From: Nocardia cyriacigeorgica
GTDB taxonomy: Bacteria > Actinomycetota > Actinomycetes > Mycobacteriales > Mycobacteriaceae
Length of the DNA stretch: 64,000 nucleotides
Assembly (NCBI RefSeq): GCF_010868145.1
Contig: NZ_JAAGUY010000021.1
Location: forward strand, 37,242 to 101,241
Reading direction: 5' to 3'
A program made the translations under genes and the position numbers. Positions 8,441-18,700 of this stretch are shown one piece after another; the first letter of the stretch is position 1; every line of letters begins with the position of its first letter. The notes under the pieces are model-generated. The model searched no databases. It had not been told where the DNA came from and was given only the letters and a program-made list of their open reading frames with translations.

Positions 8441-10540
8441 TCACACCAGCGACTCGCGCCATGCCGCGTGCAGACCGGCGAAGCGCCCGTTACCCGCGAT
8501 CAGTGCCCGCGGCGCGCCGTCCTCAACGATGCGGCCCGCCTCGAGCACCAGCACCCGGTCCGCGATGGACACCGTGGACAGCCGATGCGCGATGATCACC
8601 GCGGTGCGATCGCGCAGCACCGTCTCGAGGGCATCCTGCACCAGGCGTTCGCTGGGAATGTCGAGGCTGGAGGTGGCCTCGTCCAGCACGATCACCGCCG
8701 GGTCGGCCAGGAACACCCGCGCGAACGCAACCAGCTGCCGCTGCCCGGCCGAGAGCCTGCCGCCGCGTCTGCGCACATCGGTGTCGAAACCCTCCGGCAG
8801 GGCCATGACGAACTCGTACAGGCCGACAGCACGGGCCGCGTCGTGCACCTCGGCGTCGGTGGCCTCTGGCCTGCCCAACCGGATGTTGTCGGCGACCGAT
8901 CCGGAGAACAGATACGCCTCCTGAGTCACCATGACGACGTGGCGGCGCAAATCGGCGTCGGAGATCCGGCGCAGGTCGATGCCGTCGAGCGTCACGACGC
9001 CGCCGGACGGGTCGTAGAACCGGGTCAGCAGCTTGGCCAGCGTGGATTTGCCCGCGCCTGTGGGGCCGACCAGAGCCACGACCTGGCCTGCGGGGATATC
9101 CAGGGTCAACTCGGGCAACACCGGACCGCGCGGCGAACCGGCGAACGTGGCGCTTTCGGCATCGCCACCCACCCGATCGGTGGCACCCGTACTGTCGTCG
9201 AACGCGACCGTCTCCAGGCCGGCAACGTGCTTCCGCCGGTCGGCAACATCCGTGCCCTGTTCGGCGGCTCCTCCTGAGTCCGTTCCACCCGGACGTGCCG
9301 AATAGTCGAACCAGACGCGGTCCAACCGCATCCCACCGGCGACCTTGCCGAGCGGAACCGAATCGCTCGGCTCGACCACCGCGGGCCGCTCTTCCAGCAC
9401 ACCCGAGATCTTCTCCAGCGCGGCAGCCGCGGACTGGTAGGAGTTGAAGACCTGGGCGAGCTCGTCGAGGGGGCCGTAGAAGTTCTTCAGATACAGCAGG
9501 TAGGCGGCAAGTACGCCGACGGCGAGGTTGCCCTCGATGACCTGCCAGGCGCCGACGATGATCACCACGACGGTGGTGAGGTTGCCGAGCAGACGGGTGA
9601 GTCCGGCGTATTCGCCCATACCTCGCACCGCGGTGACATTGGCCTCGCGGTAGGCGGCGTCCTCCATGGCGAGCACCGATTCGTTGCGTTCCTCGCGGCG
9701 GAAGGCCTGCACCGCACGCATCCCGCCCATCGACTCGACGAACTGCACCACCACTGCGGCGATCGCGCCGCGGGTGCGACGGTAACCGGCACGCTGCCTG
9801 CGCTGGGCCCACCGGGTGACCAGGAACAGCGGGACGAAACCCGCGAACACGACCGCGGCAAGGGTCAGATCCAGGTAGACAAGCAGCACCGCGATGGTGA
9901 GCACCGACAGGATCGCGCTCAATGCCTCGTTGAGGGCGCCTTCCAACAGCTCCTGCAGCGTTTCGATATCGCCGGTGAGCCGGGCGACGACCTTTCCGGA
10001 GGTGTACTTCTCGTGAAATCCGACATCGAGGCTCTGGACGTGAGCGAACGCCCGGACCCGCAGATCGAACAGCACGTTCTGACTCAGCCTGCCCGCGACG
10101 CGAACGAAGCAGAAAGTGGTGAGCCCGCCGAGCAGCGCGGCGCCGAAGTACCCGCCGACAGCCCACATCAGCGGAGCCCAGTTGCCCACGCGTCCTTCTG
10201 AGATGCCACGGTCGAGTCCGTAAGCGACGAATAACGGCCCCGCCACCGTTGCCGCGTTGTCGACGATGATGATGGCGAGGGCGAGCGCCGCGAGCCTGCG
10301 ATACGGACGAACCAATTCGGCCAGCAGCCGCCGCGACCGGGCCGCGAGCACCAGGTTTCCGGTCTCGGTGACCTCCTTGTCCTCGCTGGCGATACCGCGC
10401 CAATCAGCGGCCTCGTCGGCACGCTCGGCGACGGCCACACTCGTGCGAGCATCCTGTCCGACACCCGCATCGGCGCCATCGGAACTCGACGAGATCCGTA
10501 AGTCGGCGTCGGTCGGATCCCGCTCAGCGTCGACGCTCAT
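8441..10540 (-). CDS. ABC exporter half-transporter, subunit with the catalytic Walker B
   Basis: A 699-residue fused permease-ATPase. An unusual 70-residue acidic N-terminus precedes six membrane helices (from about residue 80) and a nucleotide-binding domain with Walker A GPTGAGKST, signature LSAGQ, Walker B VIVLDEATSSLD and H-loop AHRLS. The signature Gly is replaced by Ala. A stretch of about 60 residues rich in Gly, Asp and Thr is inserted between the first strand of the ATPase and Walker A. It overlaps the upstream exporter gene by 4 bases, so the two form a heterodimer. The substrate is unknown; drug or lipid export is typical. Confidence 0.92.
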   Translation of the reverse strand: MSVDAERDPTDADLRISSSSDGADAGVGQDARTSVAVAERADEAADWRGIASEDKEVTETGNLVLAARSRRLLAELVRPYRRLAALALAIIIVDNAATVAGPLFVAYGLDRGISEGRVGNWAPLMWAVGGYFGAALLGGLTTFCFVRVAGRLSQNVLFDLRVRAFAHVQSLDVGFHEKYTSGKVVARLTGDIETLQELLEGALNEALSAILSVLTIAVLLVYLDLTLAAVVFAGFVPLFLVTRWAQRRQRAGYRRTRGAIAAVVVQFVESMGGMRAVQAFRREERNESVLAMEDAAYREANVTAVRGMGEYAGLTRLLGNLTTVVVIIVGAWQVIEGNLAVGVLAAYLLYLKNFYGPLDELAQVFNSYQSAAAALEKISGVLEERPAVVEPSDSVPLGKVAGGMRLDRVWFDYSARPGGTDSGGAAEQGTDVADRRKHVAGLETVAFDDSTGATDRVGGDAESATFAGSPRGPVLPELTLDIPAGQVVALVGPTGAGKSTLAKLLTRFYDPSGGVVTLDGIDLRRISDADLRRHVVMVTQEAYLFSGSVADNIRLGRPEATDAEVHDAARAVGLYEFVMALPEGFDTDVRRRGGRLSAGQRQLVAFARVFLADPAVIVLDEATSSLDIPSERLVQDALETVLRDRTAVIIAHRLSTVSIADRVLVLEAGRIVEDGAPRALIAGNGRFAGLHAAWRESLV

Positions 10541-12354
10541 GATTCACCTCCCATCAGTTCGCGGTAGCGGCTGCTGGTGCGCAGCAATTGGTCGTGGGTG
10601 CCCTCGGCGACGATTCGGCCGTCGGCCAGTAGCGCGACGCGATCGGCGAGGGCTGCGGTCGAGGGACGGTGCGCGACCAGCAGTGTGGTGGCTCCGGCGA
10701 GTGCGGTGCGCAGTCGTTCCTGCACCTTCTCCTCGGTCTGCACATCGAGCGCCGACAGCGGATCGTCCAGCACGACGATGCGGGCGCGGCCTTCCCGACC
10801 GGCCCGGGTGAGCACCGCACGGGCCAATGCCAGCCGCTGCCGCTGCCCACCGGACAGGCTCAGCCCCTGCTCACCGATCCTGGTGTCCAGTCCCCAGGGC
10901 AGGTTTTCCACGAAATCCATGGCCTGCGCGATCTCCAGCGCCCGCCGCACATCGGCGTCGGAGGCGTCGGGATCGCCGAGCGCGACGTTCTCGCGCACGC
11001 TCGCCGAGAACAGCACCGGATCCTCGAACGCCACCGACACCAGCGACCGCAGATCGCGCACTCGCAGTGCGGCGATATCGATACCGTCGATGGTGACGGC
11101 ACCGCCGGTGACGTCGTAGAGGCGGGGAATCAGGTTGAGCAGGGCGGTCTTACCGCTGCCCGTGGCGCCGACCAACGCGACTGTCTCCCCAGGGCGAACC
11201 GTCAGTGAAATATCGCGCAGCACATCGTCTTCGGCCTCGGGGAAGGCGAAACGTACCCCGTCGAGACGTAGTTCACCGATGACCCGCTCCGGCAGCGACA
11301 CCGGATCGGCCGGATCGGTGATGTCGGTGGGAGTGTCGATGATCTCCCAGTACCGGTCGGCGGCGGTGCCGGCGTCGTTCAGTTCGGCCAGCAGGAAGCC
11401 GGTCCAGATGATGGGCCATTGCAGGAAGGTCGCCAGGGTGATCGCACCGACAACGGCGCCGAGCGTCATCGTTCCGCTGACCACCGCGTACGCGCCGAAT
11501 CCGAGCGCGAACACCAGGATCGACTCCGACAGCACCACCATCGCCGACCACAGCGTGGCGTCGAGGCGCACCTTGTACATCTCGGTGCGCTGGAGTTCGC
11601 GGGCCTGCGCGGTGAAATGGCCACCGAAATAGCTGCCGCGGCCGAAGGCCTTGAGCACCCGGATACCCTGCGCGGACTCCTCTGCGGTGGTGGCCAGATC
11701 GCCCGACTGGTCCTGCGAGCGCCGTGAGGCCACACCGTAGCGCCGGACGAAGCGGGTGCAGATGATCGTCAACGGCAGTGCGGCGGCGGCGAAGATCAGT
11801 CCGATCTGCCAGCTCATCGCGACCAGCACGGCCAATCCGACAGGGATCACCACGGCGTGGATCACCAGCACCGGACCGGCGAACCCGATGAATCTGCGCA
11901 CCGTGGCCAGGTCGTCGACGGCGCGCGACAGCAGCTGGCCCGATTCCCAGGAATCATGGCGCCCGATCGCCAACGCCTGGAGTTCACGAAAGATCTTGGC
12001 CCGCATGGTGATCTCGAATTGAGTGGCGGGCTTGGCCAGCAGCCAGCGCCTGCCCCACACCCCGACCGCCTCGATCACACCTAGGGCGAGCACCGCGAGC
12101 ACCGGGGCGACGATGCCGCTGAGATCACCGCGCGCGATCGGTCCGTCGACGATCCGCGCGATCACCAGCGGGGTGAAGACGGCGGTGAGCATTGCCGCGA
12201 CCGATAGCGCTGTGGCCGCGGTCAATTCGAATCGGTACGGCCGCAGGTACGGCCAGAACCGGCGCAGCGATGTCAACCGCCCGGGCGTAGGCGCCGACGG
12301 CTGTGGTCTGTCGGCCTCCGCTTCAGCGGAAGGCACGTCCAATATGACGGACAA
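10537..12354 (-). CDS. ABC exporter half-transporter, subunit with degenerate Walker B
   Basis: A 605-residue permease-ATPase with six N-terminal membrane helices (from about residue 35), Walker A GATGSGKTA, canonical signature LSGGQRQRLALARA and Walker B RIVVLDDPLSALD, where Asp replaces the catalytic Glu. Together with the LSAGQ signature of its partner this gives one consensus and one degenerate ATP site, as in heterodimeric exporters such as TM287/288. The TTG start at 12354 follows AAGGGGGAG closely. It is first in the two-gene operon. Confidence 0.92.
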   Translation of the reverse strand: MSVILDVPSAEAEADRPQPSAPTPGRLTSLRRFWPYLRPYRFELTAATALSVAAMLTAVFTPLVIARIVDGPIARGDLSGIVAPVLAVLALGVIEAVGVWGRRWLLAKPATQFEITMRAKIFRELQALAIGRHDSWESGQLLSRAVDDLATVRRFIGFAGPVLVIHAVVIPVGLAVLVAMSWQIGLIFAAAALPLTIICTRFVRRYGVASRRSQDQSGDLATTAEESAQGIRVLKAFGRGSYFGGHFTAQARELQRTEMYKVRLDATLWSAMVVLSESILVFALGFGAYAVVSGTMTLGAVVGAITLATFLQWPIIWTGFLLAELNDAGTAADRYWEIIDTPTDITDPADPVSLPERVIGELRLDGVRFAFPEAEDDVLRDISLTVRPGETVALVGATGSGKTALLNLIPRLYDVTGGAVTIDGIDIAALRVRDLRSLVSVAFEDPVLFSASVRENVALGDPDASDADVRRALEIAQAMDFVENLPWGLDTRIGEQGLSLSGGQRQRLALARAVLTRAGREGRARIVVLDDPLSALDVQTEEKVQERLRTALAGATTLLVAHRPSTAALADRVALLADGRIVAEGTHDQLLRTSSRYRELMGGES

Positions 12355-12533
12355 ATCTCCCCCTTCGGTTCAGCGACGTCTCCGGTGATCCGCACCCCGA
12401 TTCCGGCGACGCCTTCGATGATCGCAGCGGGGTATGACAACAAACGGGTCCATCTAGCCTGGCATCGCGACAACGAACAGCCAACCGATTTTCTTCCCGC
12501 CCGCACCGCCGCGACCGGTCATAGACTCCGAGT

Positions 12534-12812
12534 GTGCTGATCGTCGCCGGATATCTCCGAGTCACCGAACGCGACCGCTATCTCGAGGCGTGCCGCGAGG
12601 TCGTCGAGCAGGCGCGGGAAGCGCCCGGCTGTCTGGATTTCACTCTCGGCGCGGATCTGGTGGAACCGGACCGCGTCAATGTCTACGAACGCTGGACCAG
12701 CCGAGCCGCGGTCGAGGTGTTCCGCGGTGAGGGCACCTCGGGCGAACTCGACGTCCAGATCACCGCCGCCGACGTGCGCGAATTCGACTGCACCGGCGAA
12801 GTACGGCTCTGA
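12534..12812 (+). CDS. ABM-domain (antibiotic biosynthesis monooxygenase-like) protein
   Basis: A 92-residue single-domain protein of the dimeric alpha/beta barrel superfamily. LIVAGYLRVTERDRYLEAC, EAPGCLDFTLGADL and VNVYERWTSRAAVEVF are the usual signposts. Members include cofactor-free quinone-forming oxygenases as well as many uncharacterised enzymes, so the activity here is open. The GTG start has TAGACT six bases upstream and no ribosome binding site, suggesting leaderless expression. It diverges from the ABC exporter and is followed by a decayed copy of its own 3' end. Confidence 0.85.
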   Translation: MLIVAGYLRVTERDRYLEACREVVEQAREAPGCLDFTLGADLVEPDRVNVYERWTSRAAVEVFRGEGTSGELDVQITAADVREFDCTGEVRL

Positions 12813-12857
12813 GCCCTTCGCCCCCGATACTGCGGCGCACCCCGGGCGGCCTCAACC

Positions 12858-12906
12858 GTCCAGATCACCGCAGCCGACATGCGCGACTGCGGCGAAGCGC
12901 CGCTCC
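12858..12906 (+). pseudogene. Decayed partial duplicate of the ABM gene 3' end
   Basis: About 49 bases starting GTCCAGATCACCGC repeat the segment 12753-12810 of the ABM gene with substitutions and a small deletion. The reading QITAADVRE in the gene becomes QITAADMRD here. It is too short to encode a domain. It marks a local tandem duplication that was then eroded. Confidence 0.75.
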
Positions 12907-12980
12907 AAGTCTTTTCGCACCCGGAATACAATGACCGGTCCAACCTCAATTTTCGAGCGAAGCGAGACCGAGCATCCGAG

Positions 12981-13069
12981 TTCGCGGCCCGTCTCGCGTC
13001 TCCGCTGCCGCTGCGCAAGCCGAAGGCAAGCAGTGGTAGCGGAGACGCGAGACACCAAGGGGCCGCGAA
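12981..13069. repeat. Long interrupted inverted repeat upstream of the methyltransferase
   Basis: The 16-base arms at 12991-13006 and 13038-13053 are perfect reverse complements (GTCTCGCGTCTCCGCT). Outside them, TTCGCGGCC at 12981-12989 pairs with 13061-13069. The element fills much of the 304-base gap between the ABM and methyltransferase genes. The rest of that gap holds only the ABM duplicate. It may be a hairpin terminator, a mobile palindromic element or a control site. Confidence 0.85.
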
Positions 13070-13116
13070 CACGCGGCGCCGCAGGCGACGCAAAACCAAC
13101 ACCGAGAGGACGTTCG

Positions 13117-14265
13117 TTGACGGGCGCGCGGATGGTCGGGCTGTTCGCCGGGATCGGCGGGCTCGAACTCGGCCTGGCCGAACACGGCTGGCAGACCGAG
13201 CTGCTGTGCGAGATCGACCCGGGCGCGCAGGGAGTGCTTGCGGCCCGGTTCCCGGATATCCCACTACAGGCCGACATCACCCGGCTGCGCGCGATTCCCG
13301 CCGGAACAGAATTGGTCGCTGCCGGATTTCCCTGCCAGGACCTCTCGCAGGCGGGACGAACCGCAGGCATCACCGGAGACAGGTCCGGCCTGGTGGACGA
13401 AGTTTTCCGGCTGGTGCGACGCAAACGCGGGCCGCGTTGGCTGTTGATCGAAAACGTCCCGTTCATGCTGCAACTCGGGCGTGGTGCGGCCATGCGGCAT
13501 ATCACCGCTGCGCTCGAGGAACTCGGCTACACCTGGGCCTACCGGGTGGTCGACGCGCGCGCGTTCGGGCTGCCGCAGCGCCGGAACCGGGTGCTCATGC
13601 TCGCCTCCCGCACCGAGGACCCGCGCGGGGTGCTGTTCGGTGAGGACGCGGGCGCACGCGCCGTCGGCGACGCGGCCAGCGATCCGTGCGGCTTCTACTG
13701 GACCGAGGGTGTGCGTGGACTCGGCTGGGCGGTGAACGCGGTGCCGACGCTCAAAGGCGGTTCCGGTCTCGGTATCGCCAGCCCGCCCGCCGTCCGGTTG
13801 CCGTCCGGGGAGATCGTCACGCCGGGCATCGTCGACGGGGAAATGTTGCAGGGCTTCGATCCCGACTGGACCGCGCCCGCCACCGAGGTGCCCGGTATCC
13901 GGCAGGGCCACCGCTGGAAACTGGTCGGCAATGCGGTCAGTGTCCGGATGGCGTCATGGGTGGGCGCACGGCTCGCCACGCCGCTCGAGCCGCTGCCCGG
14001 TGATCGCCCGCTGCCACCTGGCAAGCCGTGGCCGGTGGCGGCGTGGGGCCGGAACGGCGCCGCCTTCGAGGTCCCCGTCTCGACATGGCCCGTGCACGAG
14101 CCGTACGAAGACCTGAAGAACTTCCTCACCGACTCCCGCCTGCTCTCGGCCCGCGCCACCGCCGGTTTCCTGCGCCGCACCGCGATGGGCAGCCTGCGGT
14201 TCCCGCCGGGCTTTCTCGACGATATGGAATCGCATCTCGACCGCATGGGTGGCTGGGCGGCGTGA
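13117..14265 (+). CDS. DNA (cytosine-5-)-methyltransferase
   Basis: A 382-residue C5 methylase. It has SAM motif I LFAGIGGLELG (residues 9-19), motif IV GFPCQDLSQAG with the catalytic Cys at about 73, motif VI ENVPF, motif VIII QRRNRVLM and motif X GNAVSV. TTG 13117 is chosen because GAGAGGA lies six bases upstream; ATG 13132 is the alternative and has no ribosome binding site. The C-terminal 100 residues after motif X are longer than in minimal enzymes. It is followed by vsr. No restriction endonuclease is visible within several kb, so it is either an orphan or part of an atypical system. The recognition sequence cannot be told. Confidence 0.93.
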   Translation: MTGARMVGLFAGIGGLELGLAEHGWQTELLCEIDPGAQGVLAARFPDIPLQADITRLRAIPAGTELVAAGFPCQDLSQAGRTAGITGDRSGLVDEVFRLVRRKRGPRWLLIENVPFMLQLGRGAAMRHITAALEELGYTWAYRVVDARAFGLPQRRNRVLMLASRTEDPRGVLFGEDAGARAVGDAASDPCGFYWTEGVRGLGWAVNAVPTLKGGSGLGIASPPAVRLPSGEIVTPGIVDGEMLQGFDPDWTAPATEVPGIRQGHRWKLVGNAVSVRMASWVGARLATPLEPLPGDRPLPPGKPWPVAAWGRNGAAFEVPVSTWPVHEPYEDLKNFLTDSRLLSARATAGFLRRTAMGSLRFPPGFLDDMESHLDRMGGWAA

Positions 14266-14290
14266 TCGCCCGGCCGCGCGTTGGCACATC

Positions 14291-14707
14291 GTGACCAGCC
14301 GACGTCCACCCACAGATCCCGCGACGAGTTCCCGCATGTCCCGGCAGCGGCGCGCGGGCACCAAGCCCGAACTCGCGCTGCGTCAGGAACTGCACCGCCG
14401 CGGGCTGCGCTACTTCGTCGATCGCGCGCCCATCCGCGGTCAACGCCGCCGCGCCGACGTGGTCTTCCCGCGCCTGCGCGTCGCCATCTATGTGGACGGA
14501 TGCTTCTGGCACAGCTGCCCGCAACACGCCACCTACCCGAAGAACAATGCCGAATGGTGGGCCGAGAAGCTGGCGGGAAATGTCGCCCGCGATCGCGCCA
14601 CCGACGCGGCGCTCACCGCGGCAGGCTGGCAGGTCATCCGGGTTTGGGAACACGAAGATCCCATTGCGGCGGCCGACCGGATTTCCGAATCGCTGCATCA
14701 CGATTGA
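14291..14707 (+). CDS. vsr: Very short patch repair endonuclease Vsr
   Basis: A 138-residue Vsr endonuclease, which nicks at T:G mismatches made when 5-methylcytosine deaminates. It shows the family start (SRMSRQRRAGTKPELALRQE), RADVVFPRLRVAIYVDGCFW with the catalytic Asp, HSCPQHATYPKNNAEWW, and the C-terminal GWQVIRVWEHE. Here the usual CFWHGCP reads CFWHSCP. The GTG start at 14291 lies 25 bases after the methyltransferase stop. Pairing with a C5 methylase is the standard arrangement. Confidence 0.94.
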   Translation: MTSRRPPTDPATSSRMSRQRRAGTKPELALRQELHRRGLRYFVDRAPIRGQRRRADVVFPRLRVAIYVDGCFWHSCPQHATYPKNNAEWWAEKLAGNVARDRATDAALTAAGWQVIRVWEHEDPIAAADRISESLHHD

Positions 14708-14891
14708 ACGAAGATCGGCCGGCAACGACATCGAACCTGTCATTGACACCGGGGCGGCCGGCGAGCTCATCGGCCTCACTGTGCCGCCACCAGGTCGCAC
14801 CACGGCTACGCATTCCGGCAGCTCGGTGATCAGGCGCGGAGCCGCGGTACTACGGGTGCCCGAACCCACGGACGAGATCGCCCGGCGCGAC

Positions 14892-15704
14892 TCAGCTTTG
14901 CCCGCTCCCGAAACTGCCTTCCAACCGGCTCCGTGACCCCGGATGTATCAACCGCGCCGCACTGACCAATCCGCTGTGCGACCACGTGCGACGGCGGATC
15001 AGCAAGCAAGGCTCGGACCGCGCGACACCCAGCAGACGACATTCCTCCGCACTGGCCAGCACCGCCTCGACGACGTGTTCGCCGCGTTCGAGCGGTGCCA
15101 CCTCGCTGAGATAGGTATTGGGGGTCATGGCGGTGAAGTCCTGGTCGAGGTACTGCGGCGCCTCGGCCGGGTTGACGTAGCGGTCCTCCACCTGGATCGG
15201 GACATCGTCCTCGAAGTGCACGATCAGCGAATGAAAGACCTTCCCGCCCAGGTCGTTACCGAGCACGGGATGTCCGGCCTCGGCCTCCTCCGCGCGGACG
15301 AACACGACCTCGGTGCGGTGGCGGTGACCGCGCTGGGAGATCTCGTCGGCGATGTTCTTGACCTCGAACAGCGGTGACGCCGCCTTGGTCGGGGCGACGA
15401 AGGTACCAACGCCCATCACCCGGTTCAGCACGCCTTCGGCCGTGAGGTCGCGCAGTGCGCGGTTGATCGTCATCCGGGACAGGCCCAACGCGTTCACCAG
15501 CTGGTTCTCCGAGGGGATCTGATCGCCCTCCTGCCACCGGCCGACCTTGATCTGCGACACGATCAGCTGCTTGACGCGCTCATATGCGGCGAACTCGGTG
15601 CCGAGTCCGCCGTAGAGCGCGGCCAGCTCCGTGTCGACTACTTCGATCGCCACCACCGACATCCGTTCCCTTGCTTCATGGGGCTTCGCACCGGCCGTTG
15701 TCAT
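14892..15704 (-). CDS. hutC: HutC-type GntR family regulator
   Basis: A 270-residue GntR/HutC repressor. A winged helix (about residues 45-115: VKQLIVSQIKVGRWQEGDQI, PSENQLVNALGLSRMTINRA) precedes a UTRA ligand domain (VFHSLIVHFEDDVPIQVEDR, LIRRRTW). ATG 15704 overlaps the glutamate dehydrogenase stop as ATGA, so it is translated with that gene. In known systems HutC is released by urocanate. The three 20-bp operators at 19166, 29296 and 29399 are its likely targets, controlling its own operon, hutU, hutH-permease and permease-hutI-hutG (inference). Confidence 0.92.
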   Translation of the reverse strand: MTTAGAKPHEARERMSVVAIEVVDTELAALYGGLGTEFAAYERVKQLIVSQIKVGRWQEGDQIPSENQLVNALGLSRMTINRALRDLTAEGVLNRVMGVGTFVAPTKAASPLFEVKNIADEISQRGHRHRTEVVFVRAEEAEAGHPVLGNDLGGKVFHSLIVHFEDDVPIQVEDRYVNPAEAPQYLDQDFTAMTPNTYLSEVAPLERGEHVVEAVLASAEECRLLGVARSEPCLLIRRRTWSHSGLVSAARLIHPGSRSRLEGSFGSGQS

Positions 15705-18700
15705 CGCGCCAGCGCCCGTAGCTGCCTGGTCGCGACCGACAGGGCCGCAAGATCCCGGTCGCCCGATTCCGAGATTGCCCCGAGGATACGTTGCGTGCGG
15801 TCGAGCCGGGCCGCGCTGCGGTGCTCCCAGCCGCCGATGACGTCCTCGGCGCGCTCGCCGGGCTCGCCGTCGACCAGCACGTCCTGGCACAGCGCCCTGA
15901 TCGTGGCGTACAGCTCGTCCCGCAGCGCGACCCTCGCCAGGGCATTCCATTTGGTGCCGCGTTCGAGCCGCGATACCGCAACCAGCTGCGGCACCACCCC
16001 GAGCCGTTGTCCGAGCAGGTAGTACACCTCGGCCACCGATGCGGGTTGGCGGCCGGAGATCTCGGCGACCTCGACGATGTCGAGCAGCGCGAACTGGTCC
16101 AGCAGCAACGACACTCGTGCGGCGAGTTCCTCGGGTACCCCGCGGTCGGTCAACGCCGTGGTGCGAGCGTGCAGATCGGCTGCGTCGCTACCGGACAACC
16201 AGCCCGCGACGTGCGGGGTCAGTTCCGCGATCTGGCTACGGAAGCGCCGGATTTCGGCGCCGACTGCCAGCGGTTGCGGACGCTGGGTGAGCATCCACCG
16301 CGACGCACGGTCGAGCAGCCTGCGGCTGAGCACGATCAGTTCGTCGGCGAGTTCGGCACTCAGCCCACTGCCACGAATATCGCGCCACAACGTCGGCAGG
16401 TCGAACACCGCAGCGACCACCGCGAAGGCGCGCACGGCGTCGGCGTTGCTCGCGCCGGATTCCTCGGAGAGCCGGTAGGCGTATGTGATGCCGCCGTTGT
16501 CGACGACGTTGTTGGTCAGGACGGTTGCCACGATCTCGCGGCGCAGCGGGTGATCGGCGATCGCGTCGCCGTACTCCTCGCGCAGCTGCCGCGGGAAGTA
16601 GTGGGCGAGGTCGTCGGCGAAAGCGGGGCTGTCGGGCAGGTCGCCTGCGAGCAGATCGGCCTGAATTCCCAGTTTCACGTGCGCGAGCAGCGTGGCGAGC
16701 TCGGGTGAGGTGAGCGCCTGGCCGCCGCGTTGCCTGGCACCGATCTCCTTCTTGCTCGGCAGCACTTCCAGTTCGCGGTCCAGTCCGGTAGTCGCCTCTA
16801 GATGCTGGATGAGCCTGCCGTGCACGGCGATCGACGCCGCTGCCCTCGCTCGGCTCGTGCCCATGAGCTGGTTCTGGGATGTGTTGTCGGCCAGGACGAG
16901 CCGGGACACCTCCGTTGCCATCGCAGCCAGCAGATCATTGCGTTCGGCGGTGGCGAGCCTGCCAGAACCGACAAGGGCGTCGAGCAGGATCTTGATATTG
17001 ACTTCGTGGTCGGAGCAGTCGACGCCTGCCGAATTGTCCAGTGCGTCGGTGTTGATCCGGCCGCCTGCCTGGGCGTATTCGATCCGGCCACGCTGGGTGA
17101 AGCCGAGATTGCCACCCTCACCGACGATCCGGGCACGGACCTCGGCGCCATCGACTCGGACGGCGTCGTTGTTCTTGTCGCCGACATCCAGATGGGTTTC
17201 GGTGCTCGCCTTGACGTAGGTGCCGATGCCGCCGTTCCAGAGCAGGTCGACCGGTGCCCGCAGGATCGCGCGCACGAGCTCGGGCGGAGTCATCCGGGTG
17301 ATGTCATCGGGTAACCCGAGCGCGGCTCGGACCTCGTCGCTGATCGGCACGGCCTTGCTGGTGCGTTCCCAGACTCCGCCGCCCTTGCTGATCAGCTCGG
17401 GTGCGTAATCCGCCCACGACGATCGCGGCTTCTCGAACAGGCGCGATCGTTCGGTGAAGGAGAGCGCCGGGTCGGGGTTCGGATCGAGGAAAATGTGGCG
17501 GTGGTCGAATGCCGCGACCAGCCGGATATGCCTGGATGCGAGCATGCCGTTGCCGAAGACATCACCGCTCATATCGCCGACACCGGCCACGGTGAAATCC
17601 TCGGAGCGGGTGTCGACGCCGAGTTCCCGGAAATGCCGTTTCACGCTCTCCCACGCGCCACGTGCGGTGATACCGAGGGCCTTGTGGTCGTAGCCGACCG
17701 AACCGCCGGAGGCGAAGGCGTCGCCGAGCCAGAACCCGTACCGTGCCGCGACATCGTTGGCGATATCGGAGAAGGTCGCTGTGCCCTTGTCGGCGGCGAC
17801 CACCAGGTAGGTGTCGTCGCCGTCATGGCGGCGGACGTTCGGGGGCACGATCACCGCGCCGGTGGTCAGGTCCAGGTTGTCGGTGAGGTCGAGCAGCCCG
17901 GCGATGAACGAGCGATAGCACCGAACCCCTTCGGCCCGTACTTCTTCCCGATCGGCCGCCGGGTCACCGGTGGGGGCCGGCGGGCGTTTCACCACGAAAC
18001 CACCCTTGGCGCCCGCGGGAACGATGACGGCGTTCTTCACCGCCTGCGCCTTCGCCAAGCCGAGCACCTCGGTGCGGAAGTCCTCCTTGCGATCCGACCA
18101 GCGCAGCCCGCCGCGGGCGACGGTGCCGAACCGCATGTGGACTCCCTCGACACGCGGCGAATAGGCGTAGATCTCGAAACGCGGTCGCGGCGCCGGCAGT
18201 TCCGGAATCCGCTGCGGATCGAACTTGAAGGACAGGCAGGTCCAGGCATCGGGTTCCGCGTGGACGTAGTGGTTGGTGCGCAATGTCGCCCGGATGACGC
18301 TGAGGTATCCCCGCAGAATGCGGTCGGCGTCCAGGCCAGGAACCGCGGCAATACCGTCCTCCAGCAGTTCGAGCAGCGGATCGGCGGCGGACGCGCGTGC
18401 GTAAGGATCGAATCGGGCCTCGAACAACTCGAGCAAACCGCCGGTGAGCCCGGGGTGTTCACCGAGAACGCTCGCGATATGGGCTCTGCTGTACGGGAAT
18501 TCACCCTGCCGGAGGTAGTTCGCGTAGGCGCGCAGCACGGTGACCTGTCGATGATCCAGTCCTGCGCGGGGTACCAACTCGTTGAACCGGTCCGCCTCCG
18601 CCCGGCCATGCCAGATGGCGGCGCAGGTATCGGTGAAGCGGCGGGCGAATGCGGCGTCGTCGAGTTGCGGCGGCAGCATCTGCTCGGGGTAGCGCAGCGA

